Positions 8,243 to 16,718 of a DNA stretch of 22,916 nt are shown piece by piece. Origin of the DNA: an uncultured Lachnobacterium sp. (GTDB taxonomy: Bacteria > Bacillota > Clostridia > Lachnospirales > Lachnospiraceae); contig URSS01000042.1 of NCBI GenBank assembly GCA_900550545.1, positions 1-22,916 on the forward strand, given 5' to 3'. The translations under genes were made by a program, and so were the position numbers. Under the pieces are notes generated by a model that was given only the letters and a program-made list of their open reading frames with translations, had not been told where the DNA came from and did no database searches. Numbering within the stretch: the first letter of the stretch is position 1; each line of letters begins with the position of its first letter.

Positions 8243-8291
8243 ATCTTTTATAAACAGTAGTAAAAACGTTTAAGTGTACCTATTATATACA

Positions 8292-9542
8292 ATGAGTTAT
8301 CAACTGATTTCTTTAGTTTTTTACAATTTGATCTTATTATTCCTTTTGTTTGTTTGGATTAAAACAAAAGGGTGGCAGTTAAATGGCACATTATATATTC
8401 TATTCTTTTTGTTATTTTCAGGAATAATTTCTGCTTTTTATTGGAATGTTTCAAATGGAACTATTCGTAATTATTCTAATCTGACGCTAATTCCATTTTT
8501 CTATTTAATCATTGGCTATCTTATAACCTTAATGCCTATAGTAAAATATGACATCACTCCTAGGAAAGAACTATCTATAACTAACAAGCAAGGTGTGTTT
8601 TTACACTATTTTACTCTTTTTTTAATAATCATTTCTTTTGAACCTTTTGGGGAGAATTTGTTGCATCTACCTTCTGTGATAGCTAATTCCGATTATGCTG
8701 CAAAAATGTATGATAGTAGAGTCGAGTATCTTTCTTTTATAGGACGAAAATTAAATAGAATTTCGACTTCTTTTGAGCTGATTTACCCTCCATTACTATT
8801 TTATTTTTTGCAAAAAAAAATAATATCAAAAAAAATCGTATATGGACTTATAATGGTAATTTTAAGTTTTTGGATTCATGAATTAGGATTAGGAGGGCGT
8901 TCTAAATTAGTGCAAAATATTTTATATTTAGTTGTTTGCTTTTTTTTGATGAGACCCTATATAAATGCTTGTATAACTAAAAAAATTATTTTATATGGAA
9001 GTGTTGTTATTGGGTTAGGAATTTGTATGGTATTGCTCATTTCTATTTCTAGATTTACAAGTATAGAAGCAGAAGGTAGCAATATAGAAAATATTTGGAT
9101 ATGGCTAGGACTTTATGCCGGTGAAGGAGTTCTTAATTTCAATTCTCTAATGTGGTATGTAGAAAAAAGCACTGGGGGCGATTCAACATTTATTTTTTTA
9201 AAAGATTTACTTGGACTTACGAAAGGCTCTGGGGTTGAAGACAATTGGGCAACAGTTAGCAAATTGGGGATACCTGGAAATATATTTTATACGTATATAG
9301 GATCCATTTTTGAAGACTTCAATAAAATAGGCACATTAATATTTCTTTTAGTGTTTTCTACAATTACTATCAAATTAACTAAAATAAAAAACGGATTAAT
9401 AACATTTCCTCAAATAATAATATTATGCTTATGCGCAAGGGTGTTGGTTATTCCTACATTTTATACATACACTTCCTTAATGGCACAAACAAATTTGTTA
9501 TGTGTCCTTTGTTTTTCTATGGTTATCTATTTAAAAAAATAA
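8292..9542 (+). CDS. Wzy-like repeat-unit polymerase
   Basis: A 416-residue, highly hydrophobic protein with about 10-12 predicted membrane helices and a larger hydrophilic segment around residues 265-320 (GEGVLNFNSLMWYVEKSTGG, then FLKDLLGLTKGSG). This is the layout of O-antigen/capsule polymerases, which join lipid-linked repeat units at the periplasmic face. No other polymerase candidate exists in the window, which supports the call, as Wzy proteins are too diverse for strong motif evidence. The ATG at 8292 is preferred; a GTG six codons upstream (8274) also opens the frame. The gene is extremely A/T-rich and carries homopolymer runs (nine A at 8812-8820, eight A at 8828-8835, eight T at 8940-8947), unlike the flanking export and rhamnose genes, suggesting transfer from a low-G+C donor. 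Confidence 0.82.
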   Translation: MSYQLISLVFYNLILLFLLFVWIKTKGWQLNGTLYILFFLLFSGIISAFYWNVSNGTIRNYSNLTLIPFFYLIIGYLITLMPIVKYDITPRKELSITNKQGVFLHYFTLFLIIISFEPFGENLLHLPSVIANSDYAAKMYDSRVEYLSFIGRKLNRISTSFELIYPPLLFYFLQKKIISKKIVYGLIMVILSFWIHELGLGGRSKLVQNILYLVVCFFLMRPYINACITKKIILYGSVVIGLGICMVLLISISRFTSIEAEGSNIENIWIWLGLYAGEGVLNFNSLMWYVEKSTGGDSTFIFLKDLLGLTKGSGVEDNWATVSKLGIPGNIFYTYIGSIFEDFNKIGTLIFLLVFSTITIKLTKIKNGLITFPQIIILCLCARVLVIPTFYTYTSLMAQTNLLCVLCFSMVIYLKK

Positions 9543-9551
9543 TCTGCAGCT

Positions 9552-10490
9552 ATGAAAAATCCAACTGTATCCATTATTATTCCTGTTTACAATGCAGAAG
9601 GTACTATTACACGCTGCCTAGATAGTATCATACATCAGACATATTCAAGCATTGAAGTTATAATTATTGATGACGGTAGCTCAGACTTATCAGGAAGCAT
9701 TTGTGATAATTATGCAACAAAATATAATTATATACAAGTAATACATAAAAAAAATGAAGGAGTTAGTATAGCCCGTCAAATAGGAGTTAAACATTCGAAA
9801 GGATTATATTCAATTCATGTTGATGCAGATGATTACATTGATAAATGTGAAATAGAAAGAATGATGGATATAGCATTAAAATTTAATGCGGATATGGTTG
9901 TTTGCGATTATATATTAGAATATAAGAAAAATAAGTTTGTATACCAGAAAGGTATGAAGGATGCCTGCGATGCATTTGATTTTCTTAAACAAATATATAA
10001 TGGAATATTCATTGGAACATTGTGGAATAAATTGATTAAAACATCACTTTACAATAATGTCATTTTTCTAAAGCAATGTAATTATTGTGAGGATGTTTAT
10101 ATTTTAACTCAAATACTTTCAAATAACATATCAATTAATTACATCAATGAAGCTCTATATCATTACTGTTATGATGCATCATCTTTAACACGGGAAATAA
10201 ATAGAAATTATATAATAAATCGTATAATTTTTATCCAAGAAATCGAGAAAATACTTCCTTTAGACCTTGATCTCAGCCGATTTAAAGCAGGTATAAAATT
10301 GTCTATACTGAAATCTGGAGAATATACATATAAAGAATATATTAATTTATACCCAAATACAAACATTCCGAAAGAACTATTGAATAAAAGAAATTTACTG
10401 TTTTTATCAACAGCAAATTTCTTTATTGGCTATCAATTTCTAAAGATATTATTCAATTTGAAAAAAAGATTCAAATCATTTCACTTATGA
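9552..10490 (+). CDS. GT2-family glycosyltransferase
   Basis: A 312-residue GT-A fold enzyme. The N-terminus has the family 2 signature VSIIIPVYNAEG (residues 6-17), the nucleotide-binding Asp pair in IIIDDGSSD (Asp40-Asp41) and a DXD-type metal site VDADDYID (Asp91, Asp93, Asp94). About 100 C-terminal residues after the catalytic core are Lys/Asn/Ile-rich and contain ECD-like CNYCEDVY near 178-185, where the usual ED catalytic-base motif would lie. It probably adds one sugar of the repeat unit from a nucleotide-sugar donor at the inner face of the membrane; donor and linkage are not readable. It starts 9 nt after the polymerase gene, overlaps the next gene by 4 nt (ATGA), and shares the strong A/T bias of the polymerase gene. 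Confidence 0.9.
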   Translation: MKNPTVSIIIPVYNAEGTITRCLDSIIHQTYSSIEVIIIDDGSSDLSGSICDNYATKYNYIQVIHKKNEGVSIARQIGVKHSKGLYSIHVDADDYIDKCEIERMMDIALKFNADMVVCDYILEYKKNKFVYQKGMKDACDAFDFLKQIYNGIFIGTLWNKLIKTSLYNNVIFLKQCNYCEDVYILTQILSNNISINYINEALYHYCYDASSLTREINRNYIINRIIFIQEIEKILPLDLDLSRFKAGIKLSILKSGEYTYKEYINLYPNTNIPKELLNKRNLLFLSTANFFIGYQFLKILFNLKKRFKSFHL

Positions 10491-11557
10491 CAATCATCCA
10501 TATCACCTATGCCTTCGGTCTTGGAGGTATAGAAACTATGCTGCGTAATATTGCGAATGAGCAAGCTAGATTCGGGTATAATATACATCTGATTGTTATC
10601 AATAATAATGTTAACGATGAGCTTCGCACAAGTTTGAATGAAAAAATCAAATTCTACTGCCTGGAAAGGCGAAAAGGTTCTAAAAATCCTCTGCATTATA
10701 TTAAGCTAAACTTACTTCTTAAAAGAATCAATGCAGATGTTATTCACTTGCACTACTCATCTATTGCGAGATTCATTTTTTTATCTTCATTGGAGCGCAA
10801 GCTATGTGTTACACATCATGATGTATGTAACGGAGGAAATTTTGTAAACTTATATAGATGTAAAAGGGTTTATGCAATTTCCAATATTGTTAAAGAAGAT
10901 ATTTTTAAATGGACCGGTCTGAATTCAGAAGTCGTTCTTAATGGTGTTGATGTGAGTAAAATCAGATACTCTACTGCTCGTCAAGTTGATATTTTCAGAA
11001 TCGTACAAGTGAGTAGACTCATGCATGAAAAGAAAGGACAACATATATTAATAAAGGCTTTTCATCAATTAATAGATCGTGGACATACTCAGTTGCACCT
11101 TGACTTTATAGGTGAAGGTGAATCTCGTGAGTATTTGGAGAATCTTGTTAATGAGTTGGGACTGTCCACATATGTCAGTTTCTTGGAAGCAAAAAATCAG
11201 TCGTATATCTATACTCATCTGTGTGAATACGACTTGTATGTACAACCATCTATTTATGAGGGTTTTGGACTAACCGTAGCCGAAGCTATGGCGGCGAAAA
11301 TCCCCGTACTTGTATCGGAAAATCAAGGGCCGTTAGAAATCATAGATTATGGTAAATATGGCTATTCATTCAAAAATATGGATGTAAATGACTGCGCTGA
11401 TAAGATTGAAACCTTTTTGAAAGGGCATAATAATATTTCTATGATTGAAAGTGCTTATAAAAGAGTTACGGAACTTTATAATGTGCGGATTACGGCTAAA
11501 ACATATTTAGAAAAATACAAAGAATTTATAGAATCAGATTATGCTCCAGTACATTGA
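10487..11557 (+). CDS. GT4-family glycosyltransferase
   Basis: A 356-residue GT-B fold enzyme. The acceptor-side N-terminus has the glycine-rich loop FGLGGIETML (10-19). The donor-side C-terminal half carries VSRLMHEKKGQ and the family 4 E-x7-E motif, EGFGLTVAE, with Glu258 and Glu266. Such enzymes retain anomeric configuration and use nucleotide-sugar donors, so this one is expected to add one residue of the repeat unit. Its start overlaps the GT2 gene in ATGA, and its 3' end overlaps the next FrhB-like gene by 17 nt, so the three are translationally linked. Base composition begins to move back towards that of the flanks within this gene. Confidence 0.9.
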   Translation: MTIIHITYAFGLGGIETMLRNIANEQARFGYNIHLIVINNNVNDELRTSLNEKIKFYCLERRKGSKNPLHYIKLNLLLKRINADVIHLHYSSIARFIFLSSLERKLCVTHHDVCNGGNFVNLYRCKRVYAISNIVKEDIFKWTGLNSEVVLNGVDVSKIRYSTARQVDIFRIVQVSRLMHEKKGQHILIKAFHQLIDRGHTQLHLDFIGEGESREYLENLVNELGLSTYVSFLEAKNQSYIYTHLCEYDLYVQPSIYEGFGLTVAEAMAAKIPVLVSENQGPLEIIDYGKYGYSFKNMDVNDCADKIETFLKGHNNISMIESAYKRVTELYNVRITAKTYLEKYKEFIESDYAPVH

Positions 11558-12731
11558 CAATAGAATAAACTACAACTATTCCCTATGTCAGCAATGTGGC
11601 ATTTGTGAGGCAGTATGTCCTAAACAGGCAATATCATTCAAGTTGTTGAAAAACGGCATACACAAGGTTGTCATTGATGACGAGAAGTGCATCAGGTGTC
11701 TGCGATGCGTAAAAAGTTGCCCTGCTAATAAGAAAGAAGGTTATGATGGATATTTCAATAACTTTTCGATTAAAAAGTATTTTTTAGGGTATAATAAGGA
11801 CAACAAGATAAGGTGTGAAAGCTCGTCGGGCGGGGTGTGCAAGACATTGATTATTGAGAGCCTGAAAAACAACTTGGCTGACGGCGTGTACACGTTGAGG
11901 AAGACCGGACGTTATCCGTATGCCGAAGGCGAGTTTTACACGAAAGAGAATATACCTCGATATGATGACATTCCGAACTCGGTTTACCACTCTGTACTTG
12001 CGTGTCGTGAGGTAAAGAAAATACAGCGGTGCGAGCGTCTGATTGTTATCGGTACCAGCTGCCAGCTTAGGGCCATGAATACCATACTGAAAGGGAAGGC
12101 GAATGAGATTATCAGAATTTGTATTTTTTGCAAGCAGCAGAAGACTTTGGATTCGACCAGATTTCTCGCTAAAATTATGGGTATGGAAATCTCTGAAAAT
12201 CTAAATTTCTCGATCCGTTATCGTGGGAACGGATGGCCGGGAATTGTTCGAGTGAACGAATCTGAACTGTCTTGGAATAGGGCAGCTCAGATTCCGTTCG
12301 GTAGAAGATTGTGGACTATTCCTGGCTGCAATGTTTGTGGTGACTCGTTCGGGACAAATGTCGGAGCGGACATAACCTTAATGGACCCTTGGAAAATAAG
12401 ATCTGAAAACGATTTGGGTGAAACCTTAGTCATCGTACACACAGACAAAGGACTTAATCTGTTGAATAATATCTTATCGTTAAGGTCAGAACAGAAAGCA
12501 TATAAAGAAGTAGCACTTGCGCTCGACTTGAAAGACATTTGGCGCAAACAGCAGCTTGTGCCGTTCTTCCGTGGCGAAAATTGTACGGAGACTGTCCTCA
12601 AGGCAGGTAAGGCTGAGCAAAGCCAGAGAAAGTTCTTGCGCTCTGTGGTTGAGACACTGCCAAGAATGCCGATTCTCTTCTACCGCATTTTATGCAAAAT
12701 TTCTGACAGGCGAAATAACATATTAAAATAA
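11541..12731 (+). CDS. FrhB-like iron-sulfur flavoprotein, copy 2
   Basis: A 396-residue second member of the F420 hydrogenase/dehydrogenase beta family. Its ferredoxin domain has CxxCxxCxxxCP at Cys16/19/22/26 and Cys50/53/56/60. Family signatures follow: SSSGGVCKTL at about 94-103, GTSCQ (171-175), and a C-terminal CNVC pair (Cys263, Cys266) before ADITLMDPW, the counterpart of DITIGDFWG in copy 1. Outside these motifs the two copies differ widely, so they are not a recent duplication. The start lies 17 nt inside the preceding GT4 gene and no closer in-frame ATG exists, so the start is reasonable though the overlap is larger than elsewhere in the locus. It is followed 5 nt later by its own pyruvyltransferase partner. 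F420 itself is unlikely as cofactor in this group; the true partner is unknown. Confidence 0.87.
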   Translation: MLQYIDNRINYNYSLCQQCGICEAVCPKQAISFKLLKNGIHKVVIDDEKCIRCLRCVKSCPANKKEGYDGYFNNFSIKKYFLGYNKDNKIRCESSSGGVCKTLIIESLKNNLADGVYTLRKTGRYPYAEGEFYTKENIPRYDDIPNSVYHSVLACREVKKIQRCERLIVIGTSCQLRAMNTILKGKANEIIRICIFCKQQKTLDSTRFLAKIMGMEISENLNFSIRYRGNGWPGIVRVNESELSWNRAAQIPFGRRLWTIPGCNVCGDSFGTNVGADITLMDPWKIRSENDLGETLVIVHTDKGLNLLNNILSLRSEQKAYKEVALALDLKDIWRKQQLVPFFRGENCTETVLKAGKAEQSQRKFLRSVVETLPRMPILFYRILCKISDRRNNILK

Positions 12732-12736
12732 CGTTT

Positions 12737-13834
12737 ATGGATATAAAAGTAATTACCCGACATGCTCCGTCTAATTACGGTTCTTTATTGCAGTCAATAG
12801 CCACAATAACGACATTGGAACGATTAGGGCATAAATGCGAAATCATAGATTACATACGCGATGACGAACACGGACTTAGTGCCGTAAAAACAAACCTTAA
12901 CAACAAGCAGAGATGGTCCGGTAATTCGTTGAAGAAATTGGCATATATAGTTTTACGTTATCCTGAAGAAAAGAAGGCTGAACTGAACTTCAGAGAAATG
13001 CGCAGGAAGTATCTGAAACTGACGCAGCTATGCAGGACACATGACGATCTGAAACGTCTTGATGCCGATATATTCATGACCGGCAGTGATCAAGTATGGG
13101 GACCTACTCTCAACGGACACTATGATGAAGCTTATTTTCTCTCATTCGTAAAAGACAAAAGGAAAATAGCGTATGCGGCAAGTTTAGGCAGAACTGATTT
13201 TACGGCAAAGATACTTTCTGAATACAAAAAACTGTTGTCTTCATATTCAGGCATAGCTGTAAGAGAAAATACGGCTGTCGGGTTGCTCAGGCAGATGGAC
13301 ATTGAATGTGCAGGACAAGTTCTTGACCCAACACTCCTTCTTACAGGTGATGAATGGAGCAGAATGATAAAAAAAGATATGGGCGGCAAATATGTTTTAG
13401 TGTATCAGCTTCATAATAACCCTGCGTTAAGTAAATATGCAGTTAGATTCGCAGAACATGTTGGACTGCCTTTATATAGAGTGTCCCCCACTTTCCACCA
13501 AATCCGCAGGGGCGGCAAGTTTATATATCTGCCTGATCTACCTGATTTCCTGTCATACATAAAGAATTCTACTTATTTCATAACAGACTCTTTCCACGGA
13601 ACTGCCTTCGCGTTGAATTTCAATAGGCAGTTTATTGAGATATTGCCAAACAATAAGACCGGAAACAGAAATCAGAGCATCTTGCAACTGACGAGGTTGC
13701 AAGACAGAATTGTTACGGATTATGCTGACTGTTCAATAAGCGAACGCATGATTGATTATGAAAGGGTTAATGATATTTTAAGAAAGGAGCGCATTCGATC
13801 TTTGGGAATACTGAAACAGCTTCTTCGTCAATAG
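12737..13834 (+). CDS. Polysaccharide pyruvyl transferase family protein, copy 2
   Basis: A 365-residue PF04230-family protein. It has the N-terminal signature SNYGSLLQS (12-20), then GSDQVWGP (116-123), IAYAASLG, VREN, LDPTLLL and the C-terminal DSFHG motif with His287. The motif order matches copy 1 exactly, but the sequences are clearly diverged, which suggests a different acceptor sugar or transferred group. The gene lies 5 nt after FrhB-like copy 2 and forms a two-gene unit with it. If both copies act as ketal-forming pyruvyltransferases, the repeat unit would carry two acidic substituents, but one or both may do untested chemistry. It is the last gene before a 380-nt non-coding stretch and so may end a transcript or a transferred block. 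Confidence 0.88.
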   Translation: MDIKVITRHAPSNYGSLLQSIATITTLERLGHKCEIIDYIRDDEHGLSAVKTNLNNKQRWSGNSLKKLAYIVLRYPEEKKAELNFREMRRKYLKLTQLCRTHDDLKRLDADIFMTGSDQVWGPTLNGHYDEAYFLSFVKDKRKIAYAASLGRTDFTAKILSEYKKLLSSYSGIAVRENTAVGLLRQMDIECAGQVLDPTLLLTGDEWSRMIKKDMGGKYVLVYQLHNNPALSKYAVRFAEHVGLPLYRVSPTFHQIRRGGKFIYLPDLPDFLSYIKNSTYFITDSFHGTAFALNFNRQFIEILPNNKTGNRNQSILQLTRLQDRIVTDYADCSISERMIDYERVNDILRKERIRSLGILKQLLRQ

Positions 13835-14214
13835 GTTACCTCACCTGAGTAGTTACGTCAATAGCATCTTTTTATATACACACTTTATGAGCTTTGACTA
13901 GAATAAAAGAATCTTTCGACTTTTGCTGGTTTTAGTGAGCCTGTTGCAGTTTGCAAAGGGAAATGTTTCTCAAGATTCAACCTATCTGATGTTCTATGTC
14001 TCTATGTTTCATCCTCACAAGGAAGTAAAGATAAAAGTGAAATCTATCTGTTGGACCGAGATTCGAAAAAGGACAGGAAGATGAAACAGGATTTGTTAAA
14101 ACAGATAGATTATAAACCTGTCTGGTTGGTTCTTGACAGGCATATACATTAGAATTTTACAGACTCAAACCGAAAAGGTTGAGTGACAATAACCGTCTAA
14201 TATCTTTTTATTTA
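13835..14214 (+). other. 380-nt gap with a possible gene remnant and a small hairpin
   Basis: No intact gene is visible on either strand. One + frame is open without a usable start from 13907 to 14149 (81 codons, stop at 14150); its end reads like a hydrophilic C-terminus (SEIYLLDRDSKKDRK, then DYKPVWLVLDRHIH). A neighbouring frame, also without a start, contains a hydrophobic LLVLVSLLQFAKG stretch around 13924-13962. Together they could be a frameshifted, decayed gene, but I recognise no family. At 14163-14184 an 8-bp stem with one bulged A (ACTCAAaCC, loop GAAAA, GGTTGAGT) could be a weak terminator or attenuator. No TAnnTTTG promoter box was found. Confidence 0.4.
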
Positions 14215-15441
14215 ATGAAAATTCTGCAAATTAACGTCTTTAACTATCGTAAGGGTGGTTCTGAGGTCGTGTATTTCAGTACGATGGAGTTGCTGAGGAT
14301 GCATGGCGAAGAGGTTGTCAATTTTGCATTGAGATGGCCTGAGAATTATCCTTCTGAATATGAATCGTATTTTCCTGAATCAAAGGAAACCCGAAGTGAA
14401 CTGTTGAAGCCTGTAAAAAACATCATCAATTATTTCAATAACAGGGAAGCAGCCCGGAAGTTGGAACAGCTGATAGAGAAGGAACGTCCTGACCTGGCAC
14501 ATATGCATTTGATCTGGGGACAGATTACCGGTTCCATTTTGCCTGTCTTGAAGCGGCATAATGTACCAATCATATTTTCCATTCACGATTATCGCATCGT
14601 ATGTCCCGCCTATACGTTCAGGAACGGGAAAGGTGAGATATGCGAGCAGTGCAGGGGAAGAAACTTTTATCATTGTGTGATCAACAAATGCACGAAAGAC
14701 AGTTATCTACTAAGCGTGATGATGGCGATAGAACAATGTTACAGGAATCGCTTCTTCAATCCCGCCGAATACATTGACGGTCTTATCTATGTAAGTCAGT
14801 TTGCCAAACAGATGCATGAAAAATACATGCCTGAATTGAAGGAGAAAAGGAACATTGTCCTGTATAATCTGGCTGATAAAATACTGGATGCACCTGCCCA
14901 AAAGACAGATAGATATTTCCTATTTTTCGGAAGATTGTCCTACGAAAAAGGCGTAAAAACATTGATTTCAGCTTTTAAGGATATGCCAAATAGCAATCTG
15001 AAAATAGCAGGTACCGGTCCGCTGGAAGATGAATTGAAAGATTACACCAAATCCAACAACGTTACCAATGTGGAATTTTTAGGATATAAGTCAGGTAAAG
15101 AACTGACAGATTTGGTTGAGAACGCTTATTTCATCATAGTCCCGTCTGAGTGGTATGAGAATAACCCGATGACTATCATAGAAGGATACGCGGCAGGCGT
15201 GCCTGTTATCGGCACAAACATCGGCGGCATACCTGAGATTATAGAAGAAGGAGTAACCGGATACTTGTTCACTCCGGCCAATTCCGTTGATTTGACAAGA
15301 GTTGTGAAAGCGGCTGATTCATTACCAGCAGAACAATATTCAAACTATCAACAGAATGCACTGAGTTTTGCCAGAAAGCATTTTGACAGGGAAAAATACT
15401 ATCCGCAACTGATAGGCTTCTATAATCAGCTTGTTAAGTAA
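14215..15441 (+). CDS. GT4-family glycosyltransferase with Cys cluster
   Basis: A 408-residue GT-B fold enzyme, starting MKILQINVFNYRKGGSEVV with the typical acceptor-side glycine loop. HDYRIVCP (His124, Cys130) begins a cysteine-rich insertion with Cys130, Cys143, Cys146, Cys154 and Cys159, a spacing seen in a subgroup of GT4 capsule enzymes and possibly metal-binding. The donor-binding half has FFGRLSYEKG and the E-x7-E motif ENNPMTIIE (Glu315, Glu323), then GTNIGGIPEI. It should add one sugar of the repeat unit; donor unknown. The ATG at 14215 is preferred over a TTG at 14179 because homology-like sequence begins at MKILQI and the TTG falls inside a hairpin. Composition is closer to the flanking export and rhamnose genes than to the A/T-rich core. 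Confidence 0.91.
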   Translation: MKILQINVFNYRKGGSEVVYFSTMELLRMHGEEVVNFALRWPENYPSEYESYFPESKETRSELLKPVKNIINYFNNREAARKLEQLIEKERPDLAHMHLIWGQITGSILPVLKRHNVPIIFSIHDYRIVCPAYTFRNGKGEICEQCRGRNFYHCVINKCTKDSYLLSVMMAIEQCYRNRFFNPAEYIDGLIYVSQFAKQMHEKYMPELKEKRNIVLYNLADKILDAPAQKTDRYFLFFGRLSYEKGVKTLISAFKDMPNSNLKIAGTGPLEDELKDYTKSNNVTNVEFLGYKSGKELTDLVENAYFIIVPSEWYENNPMTIIEGYAAGVPVIGTNIGGIPEIIEEGVTGYLFTPANSVDLTRVVKAADSLPAEQYSNYQQNALSFARKHFDREKYYPQLIGFYNQLVK

Positions 15442-15545
15442 TACATTTTTTTCAATCCGATATTGCTCCAATAATATATTATAGTTCAACAAGTATTCCA
15501 ATATAACCATTTGGGAATACTCTCTAAAATTATATTCCAATATTT

Positions 15546-16676
15546 ATGAAGATAGCATTTGTCAGCACCCGTGGTATACCTAATAACTACGGGGGATTCG
15601 AACAGTTTGCTGAATACATTTCCGTAGGAATGGCACAAAGAGGTCATGAAGTGGTAGTCTATTCACCCAAGTTTCATCCATATCAGGAAAGCACGTACAA
15701 AGGTGTGCGGATTAAGCATATCTACAGTCCGGAAACATGGATGGGCAGTTCAGTCGGCAGTTTCTTCTATGACTTTGCATCGTTACGTGATGCTTTGAAG
15801 AAAGAAGATTTCGACATCATCTATGAGGCAGGATATACGAGCATCATTCCTGCTTACATTTGGTTCAACGTGAAAAAACGGAAACGTCCAATATTCACCA
15901 CGAACATGGACGGATTGGAGAACAAGCGGTCGAAGTTCAGCCCGATGGTGAGACGCTTTCTAGACTGGGAAGAGAAGATGGCGGTGAAATACAGTCATTA
16001 CCTGATAGCCGACAACATGGGTATCCATGATTACTATAAAGAAAAATATGGCAAGGAAAGCAAGTTCCTAGCTTATGGCGCAGACATACACGATGATTTT
16101 AAGGCGGAATACTTGGAGGAGTTCGGATTGAAATCGGAAGAATATTACATCCTGATAGCACGCCTTGAACCGGAAAACAACATCGTGATGGCGATAGAAG
16201 GTTATCTGCACTCCAAAGAGAACGGACGCAGACCGCTGATTGTGGTCGGCAAGACAAACACGCCTCATGGTAAAGAACTTGTAGAGAAATACGGGAACGA
16301 GAGAAACGTGGAATTTGTCGGCGGCATCTATGATTTCAAAAAGCTGGATTCAGTCCGTCATTTCTCAAAGGCCTATTTCCACGGTCACAGTGTGGGAGGA
16401 ACAAATCCTTCCCTGCTTGAGGCGATGGCGGCAGGCTGTTTCATCTTTGCTCATGACAATATTTTCAACCGTGCCGTACTGAAGGAGAATGCTTTCTATT
16501 ATCCTTCGGCAGACAAAGTCACTGAATATCTTAACCGTATTGACACGATTGCGGAGGGAAGCAAGATTCAATATACAGCCCGTAATATTGAAGTAATCAG
16601 GAACGAATACTCATGGGAAAGTTTGATAGATAAACACGAAAAATATTTTTATTGGTTACTTTCTCAGAAACAATAA
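15546..16676 (+). CDS. DUF1972/GT4 glycosyltransferase, probable rhamnosyltransferase
   Basis: A 376-residue enzyme opening with KIAFVSTRGIPNNYGGFEQF, the signature of the DUF1972 glycosyltransferase group, with a GT4-type C-terminal half (IARLEPENNI at about 204-213, GGTNPSLLEAMAAG at about 281-294). Characterised relatives such as pneumococcal Cps2T/WchF transfer L-rhamnose from dTDP-L-rhamnose. The complete dTDP-rhamnose pathway encoded 1.1 kb downstream supports the same donor here, but this is inference. The gene follows a 104-nt A/T-rich gap that contains two copies of the 11-mer TATTCCAATAT but no clear promoter. It ends just 5 nt before a strong promoter box, so it is probably the last gene of the upstream transcription unit. 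Confidence 0.88.
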   Translation: MKIAFVSTRGIPNNYGGFEQFAEYISVGMAQRGHEVVVYSPKFHPYQESTYKGVRIKHIYSPETWMGSSVGSFFYDFASLRDALKKEDFDIIYEAGYTSIIPAYIWFNVKKRKRPIFTTNMDGLENKRSKFSPMVRRFLDWEEKMAVKYSHYLIADNMGIHDYYKEKYGKESKFLAYGADIHDDFKAEYLEEFGLKSEEYYILIARLEPENNIVMAIEGYLHSKENGRRPLIVVGKTNTPHGKELVEKYGNERNVEFVGGIYDFKKLDSVRHFSKAYFHGHSVGGTNPSLLEAMAAGCFIFAHDNIFNRAVLKENAFYYPSADKVTEYLNRIDTIAEGSKIQYTARNIEVIRNEYSWESLIDKHEKYFYWLLSQKQ

Positions 16677-16681
16677 ATTGC

Positions 16682-16689
16682 TACCTTTG
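16682..16689 (+). promoter_or_regulatory. Bacteroidetes-type -7 promoter box TACCTTTG
   Basis: TACCTTTG fits the TAnnTTTG -7 consensus of the Bacteroidetes primary sigma factor exactly and lies in a 42-nt gap between genes. No good TTTG-like -33 element sits at the usual distance. Transcription would start around 16696 and drive the small protein, the YjbH-like gene and probably the rhamnose genes. Confidence 0.55.
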
Positions 16690-16708
16690 TTCATGATATC
16701 ATCATGAA
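16690..16708 (+). promoter_or_regulatory. Palindromic operator-like element over the predicted start point
   Basis: TTCATGATATCATCATGAA is a 7-bp perfect inverted repeat with a 5-nt centre. It also holds a nested 10-bp perfect palindrome, ATGATATCAT, and begins at the base after the -7 box. Its place over the expected transcription start is what a repressor site would need. It could alternatively form an RNA hairpin in the 5' leader. Confidence 0.4.
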
Positions 16709-16718
16709 TAATTAGGTT

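Noticed and set aside
15491..15540. Paired TATTCCAATAT copies before the DUF1972 glycosyltransferase as a regulatory repeat
   Set aside because: The 11-mers lie in a strongly A/T-rich gap, have no promoter box near them and could easily arise by chance.
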